Origin: a bacterium
GTDB taxonomy: Bacteria > UBP14 > UBA6098 > JAFGQG01
Reading direction: 5' to 3'
DNA: 9,064 nucleotides
Assembly: GCA_016930435.1 (NCBI GenBank)
Contig: JAFGGQ010000067.1
Coordinates: 1-9,064 of the forward strand
Part shown: positions 6,028-9,064 of the stretch, one piece after another
How positions within the stretch are numbered: position 1 is the stretch's first letter
Layout of the letters: every line of letters starts with the position of its first letter
Program-made: the position numbers and the translations under genes
The notes under the pieces: model-generated
Told to the model about the DNA's origin: nothing
The model's input: only the letters and a program-made list of their open reading frames with translations
Databases searched by the model: none

Positions 6028-8327
6028 AAATACGGAATAATTGTATATTATTATTGATGGGTTTAATCTTGGGACAAACCCTGCTTTTATCTGAGATCCA
6101 GGGACAAACCCTTAACTGGCAGGTGTTTACCGATTTGAATTATATCCAGTCTATGGAAAGTCAGGATTCCATCATCTGGACCGGTACCAAGGGGGGAATC
6201 GGAAAATATCATACCGGAAGCGGAGCCCTCAATTGCTTTACCAATCTGGATGGTCTGGCCGGAATAGATATTGTTGACCTTGGTTTTGATGGCATGGAAC
6301 GCCTTTGGTACGCTACGTACGAAGGGATCATTGGCAGATTGGAGGGGGATCGCTGGATTAATTTTTTAGAGTTCAAACAGAACAATATTCAGATCAATAA
6401 ATTTGTTAATACGGGTATGAATATCTGGATTGCTACTAATACTGGGGTCACCCAGTTCTCCATTATTGAGGATTTTACAGTTGGGGAGATCGTTCAGAAC
6501 TGCTCTAAACTGGGGGATTTGCCCCGTGAATCCCCGGTTAATGATCTGGTGATCTTCAATGACACTATCTACGCGGGAATGGAAGCTGGGATTGCCCGGG
6601 CTGCTATCCATGACAATTTAACTCAACCCGATAACTGGATCATTGATCGTCTTGAAGCGGAAGTAAAAGACCTGATAGTCTTCAGGGATTCAGTTTATTG
6701 CTTGTTGCAGGTAGTAGCTGGAGGTTATAATGGTGATGCGGTTTTTAAGCGAAGCTCTTCTGGCTGGGTACCAGCGGGACTGGAAGATCAACCGGCAAAT
6801 GAGTTCTTTGTACACGGGGATTCCCTACTCGCTTTAAGTGATGATGGTATTTTCCGGAAGGTTCCCGGTCTCTCATGGCAAAGGATTTCCTTCCCTCATT
6901 CATGGGACAGGTCAAATTGCGCCGTCCAGGTTCAGGGTAAGTTGTGGATCGGCTTATCCTATGGTATCGCAAGGTTAATTGAGGGGGAATGGAATATTGT
7001 GAATTTTCCTACTATCCTGGGCAGCGAATACAAGCATTGTTTTATTGACCAGCAAAACCGCTGCTGGATAACTTCTATGAGGGGGAACATGCCCTTGCCC
7101 TATGGAGGAATAAGCGGTTTTATCGATTCAGAGTGGTCGCAATACAACACTTACACCGCAAATCTGCATGGCTGGAATTATATTTGTTCAGAGCAGGATG
7201 ATCATGGAAACGTATGGTATGGCACCTGGGGTACCGGGATTGCTGTGCTGACACCGGACAGTACCTGGATTTTCCTGGATACTGTAAATACACCCCTGGC
7301 ACCATCAAGGGTAGCAGCCAGTAGCGGCCTTCGGAACTATATTGTTGTCCCACAAATTAAAAAGGATGCTTATGGCAATATGTGGGTCATTACTTATGAC
7401 TCTCAATCCGATTCTGCGCTGTTTGTCTGGCTCAAAGACAGTACCGATTTCGGCAGTGGTTCTGTTTCCCGGCCCATAGCTTTTTACTTTAATGACCACA
7501 ACACCACTTTAATGTACTCCCTGATGGTAAGGGATAGAAACCGTGTATGGGTGGGCCTCCAGGAGGATGGCCTAATGATCCTGGATTACGGCTCCAGCAT
7601 CTCCGATAACAGCGATGATCTGTGGATTGGATATAATGATTTGGATGGCCAGGCATTTGGGGAAATTTCCGCTATTTCCATTGACAAAGAAGGGTTGATA
7701 TGGATAGGCACCGCTGCAGGCTTAGTTTTCTATGATACTGTTTTTGGATATTTTCAACCCGTTAGTATCCCTGAAAATCTCTCTTCTGAAATTACCGCAA
7801 TTGATGTCGATAACTGGAACAATAAGTGGTTTGGAACTACTAACGGGGCTGCTATTCTCTATGCCAATATGGATTCCTTCGATGTTATCAAATCAACTTT
7901 CAGTGAGGATGCTTATGAAGGTGAACGGCAGGGACTGCTTTCGGATATAGTCAATGATATTAAGGTAAACCCGCATACCGGAGATGTATGGTTTGTGGTA
8001 AATGGAGGCGTCTGCCGGTTCGAGACCGGTTTCTCCCCTTATGACCAGGATATTGAGATACCGATTTATCCCAATCCCTTCCACATATCCTATGGAAGTA
8101 ATAATAAGGTTACCTTTGCTCAGTTGCCAGCAGATGCAGTCCTTTATATATTTACAACAGCAGGTGACCTGGTCCGGTATTTTCCACAGGGAGAGGTGGG
8201 ATATCAAGCCCTGATAGAGTGGGATGGAACCAATAAAAATGGTAAACTGGTAGCAGGGGGTATATATACCATAATTGTCTCATCCTCAATAGGTATCGTT
8301 AGGCAGAATTTTGCTGTAATCAGGTGA
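6024..8327 (+). CDS. Exported two-component-regulator-type beta-propeller protein with T9SS/FlgD-like C-terminal domain (PorZ-like architecture)
   Basis: 767 residues. A signal peptide (basic MKIRNN, then a hydrophobic stretch) is probably cut after G27; there is no lipobox cysteine, so it is not an Lnt substrate. Residues ~30-670 hold about twelve propeller-type repeats built on a [IVL]W[IVF][GA]T...G[IVL] core: for example 51-62, 94-106, 134-145, 182-193, 307-319, 397-409, 508-520, 559-571, 601-613 and 655-667, with degenerate ones near 347 and 453. That is enough for two propellers. The end (677-767) has PNPF at 683-686, then AGDLV, WDGTNKNGK at 733-741 and GGIY, a sandwich domain of the type IX sorting/FlgD-like kind. 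There is no kinase or DNA-binding domain. Two propellers plus this domain at about this length recall PorZ of the type IX secretion attachment complex; a generic surface propeller protein is the alternative. ATGA overlap with lnt indicates coupled translation. Confidence 0.8.
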   Translation: MKIRNNCILLLMGLILGQTLLLSEIQGQTLNWQVFTDLNYIQSMESQDSIIWTGTKGGIGKYHTGSGALNCFTNLDGLAGIDIVDLGFDGMERLWYATYEGIIGRLEGDRWINFLEFKQNNIQINKFVNTGMNIWIATNTGVTQFSIIEDFTVGEIVQNCSKLGDLPRESPVNDLVIFNDTIYAGMEAGIARAAIHDNLTQPDNWIIDRLEAEVKDLIVFRDSVYCLLQVVAGGYNGDAVFKRSSSGWVPAGLEDQPANEFFVHGDSLLALSDDGIFRKVPGLSWQRISFPHSWDRSNCAVQVQGKLWIGLSYGIARLIEGEWNIVNFPTILGSEYKHCFIDQQNRCWITSMRGNMPLPYGGISGFIDSEWSQYNTYTANLHGWNYICSEQDDHGNVWYGTWGTGIAVLTPDSTWIFLDTVNTPLAPSRVAASSGLRNYIVVPQIKKDAYGNMWVITYDSQSDSALFVWLKDSTDFGSGSVSRPIAFYFNDHNTTLMYSLMVRDRNRVWVGLQEDGLMILDYGSSISDNSDDLWIGYNDLDGQAFGEISAISIDKEGLIWIGTAAGLVFYDTVFGYFQPVSIPENLSSEITAIDVDNWNNKWFGTTNGAAILYANMDSFDVIKSTFSEDAYEGERQGLLSDIVNDIKVNPHTGDVWFVVNGGVCRFETGFSPYDQDIEIPIYPNPFHISYGSNNKVTFAQLPADAVLYIFTTAGDLVRYFPQGEVGYQALIEWDGTNKNGKLVAGGIYTIIVSSSIGIVRQNFAVIR
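6071..6112 (+). repeat. 12-base direct repeat inside the signal-peptide region
   Basis: GGGACAAACCCT occurs at 6071-6082 and 6101-6112, exactly 30 bases apart and in frame, so the peptide GQTL appears twice (residues 17-20 and 27-30), the second copy at the predicted cleavage site. The bases between and around the copies are not duplicated. Confidence 0.6.
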
Positions 8328-8329
8328 TC

Positions 8330-8365
8330 CCAATACAAAATTATTGACTAAAGGGTTTTTATTGG
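8330..8365. repeat. Inverted repeat enclosing the -35 element of the last promoter
   Basis: CCAATA(c)AAAA at 8330-8340 pairs with TTTTTATTGG at 8356-8365: ten base pairs with one bulged C and a 15-base loop that contains TTGACT. It begins three bases after the propeller gene's stop. No T-run follows, so a standard terminator is unlikely on this strand. It may be an operator or a weak transcript-end hairpin. Confidence 0.4.
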
Positions 8366-8371
8366 TATAAT
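8344..8371 (+). promoter_or_regulatory. Near-consensus sigma-70-type promoter for the terminal membrane-protein gene
   Basis: TTGACT (8344-8349), a 16-base spacer and a perfect TATAAT (8366-8371). Transcription would start near 8378, leaving only about 12 bases before the ATG at 8390. GGTGAT at 8379-8384 can pair with the 3' end of 16S rRNA. The box sequences and spacer length match the promoter at 2751. Confidence 0.65.
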
Positions 8372-8389
8372 ATAACTGGGTGATTTGTA

Positions 8390-9064
8390 ATGAAACCGAA
8401 ATCTAAAAATGTAAGCATTTTCATTGTTCTAATACTTTTCCTGCTGAGTATTGCTTTTTCAGCATTGCTCTATTCTTTGAGATCCGGTACAACCTTCCCC
8501 GAAATACCACCATACTTGAAATTTCCTATGGAAATCTTATTCTACGTGATAGTATTACTTTTCATTAACCAGGGAAGGATCGATGTAGTCCGCTGGATCC
8601 AAGAAGGAGCGGCTTTTGTCTTTTTCAGGATAGTAATCAGTTTAGGCAATAGCATAGTCTTTTATCTTGCTTTTTCGGATACCAGCCAGGTCAATTTCAT
8701 GGATACCTACGTGGATGCCCTTTGGAATTATAGCCCCACATATCTGTTTCAATTTCTGATTGCCCCCGCTTTAACTTACCCTTTGTTGCATCTTTTTTAT
8801 GCTGATGAAGAGCAAAAAAAACTCCATATCCCCATAATAACCGAAATCCAGGAAGACTCAGGGGGTATTGACCGCAATTTTACTGAAAATAGATTCGCTC
8901 CTATTGAAGTCAAACCACCTCAATTAGAAAAGACCCATAGAGAACGTTTGACTATGAAGAAAGGCAAAGGGGATAAAAAGGATATTCCCTCGGAATTTGG
9001 GGATGTCTATGTAATTGATGAGGAGTCTCTTGGGGACCCTTCCGCGTTTACTTTAGATGAGGAT
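8390..9064 (+). CDS. Unrecognised membrane protein with charged cytoplasmic-type tail, 3' end outside window
   Basis: The frame is open from ATG 8390 to the window end, 225 codons without a stop. An in-frame TGA at 8381-8383 and the promoter just upstream fix the start. The product begins with a basic MKPKSKN and has four hydrophobic segments, about residues 8-29, 46-61, 72-95 and 117-136. After residue ~138 it becomes hydrophilic: a mixed stretch, a lysine-rich cluster (MKKGKGDKKD), then an acidic end (EEFG-like, DEESLGD, LDED). Basic residues at the N terminus and after the fourth helix suggest that both ends face the cytoplasm. I recognise no family or catalytic motif. A downstream domain may lie past the window edge, so the full architecture is unknown. 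It is probably a separate transcription unit from the preceding operon. Codon use does not look different from its neighbours. Confidence 0.75.
   Translation, partial: MKPKSKNVSIFIVLILFLLSIAFSALLYSLRSGTTFPEIPPYLKFPMEILFYVIVLLFINQGRIDVVRWIQEGAAFVFFRIVISLGNSIVFYLAFSDTSQVNFMDTYVDALWNYSPTYLFQFLIAPALTYPLLHLFYADEEQKKLHIPIITEIQEDSGGIDRNFTENRFAPIEVKPPQLEKTHRERLTMKKGKGDKKDIPSEFGDVYVIDEESLGDPSAFTLDED

Noticed and set aside
6042-6044. Cysteine 7 of the propeller protein as a lipoprotein lipobox
   Set aside because: It precedes the hydrophobic core; there is no cysteine near the cleavage site.

Overview
The window reads as chromosomal, mostly housekeeping DNA of a Gram-negative (diderm) bacterium, probably in the wider FCB (Fibrobacterota-Chlorobiota-Bacteroidota) assemblage or one of its uncultured relatives. 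The clues are an LptF/LptG lipopolysaccharide permease, apolipoprotein N-acyltransferase, a secreted beta-propeller protein with a PNPF...WDG..NGK...GIY carboxy-terminal domain of the type-IX-secretion/FlgD-like kind, and a promoter (2751-2780) that fits both a sigma-70 pattern and the Bacteroidota TTG-N19-TAnnTTTG pattern. The phylum is an inference; no rRNA or marker set is present.

Layout, all genes on the + strand. Unit 1 (1-2666): the 3' part of an LptF/LptG permease gene, then tilS, then hpt, packed with 1- to 22-base contacts or overlaps. A 160-base gap (2667-2826) holds a nested inverted repeat, a good promoter and a short palindrome. Unit 2 (2827-8327): an HD-domain phosphohydrolase-like gene of unknown substrate, purM, lnt and the large propeller gene, with gaps of 17 and 25 bases and then a 4-base ATGA overlap, so probably one operon from the promoter at 2751. 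Unit 3 (8390 to the end): its own near-consensus promoter, then a membrane-protein gene that runs off the window and that I do not recognise.

Functional themes: envelope building (Lpt permease, Lnt, the exported propeller protein, the terminal membrane protein), purine metabolism (Hpt salvage, PurM de novo synthesis) and tRNA decoding (TilS). The tilS-hpt pairing is common in bacteria. Usually ftsH follows; here the HD gene does.

The least ordinary parts are the 767-residue propeller protein, whose architecture and length resemble the type IX secretion component PorZ, the HD protein lying between purine genes, the orphan four-helix membrane protein with a charged tail, and inverted repeats that abut or enclose the -35 elements of both promoters. 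I found no mobile element, CRISPR array, tRNA or rRNA.
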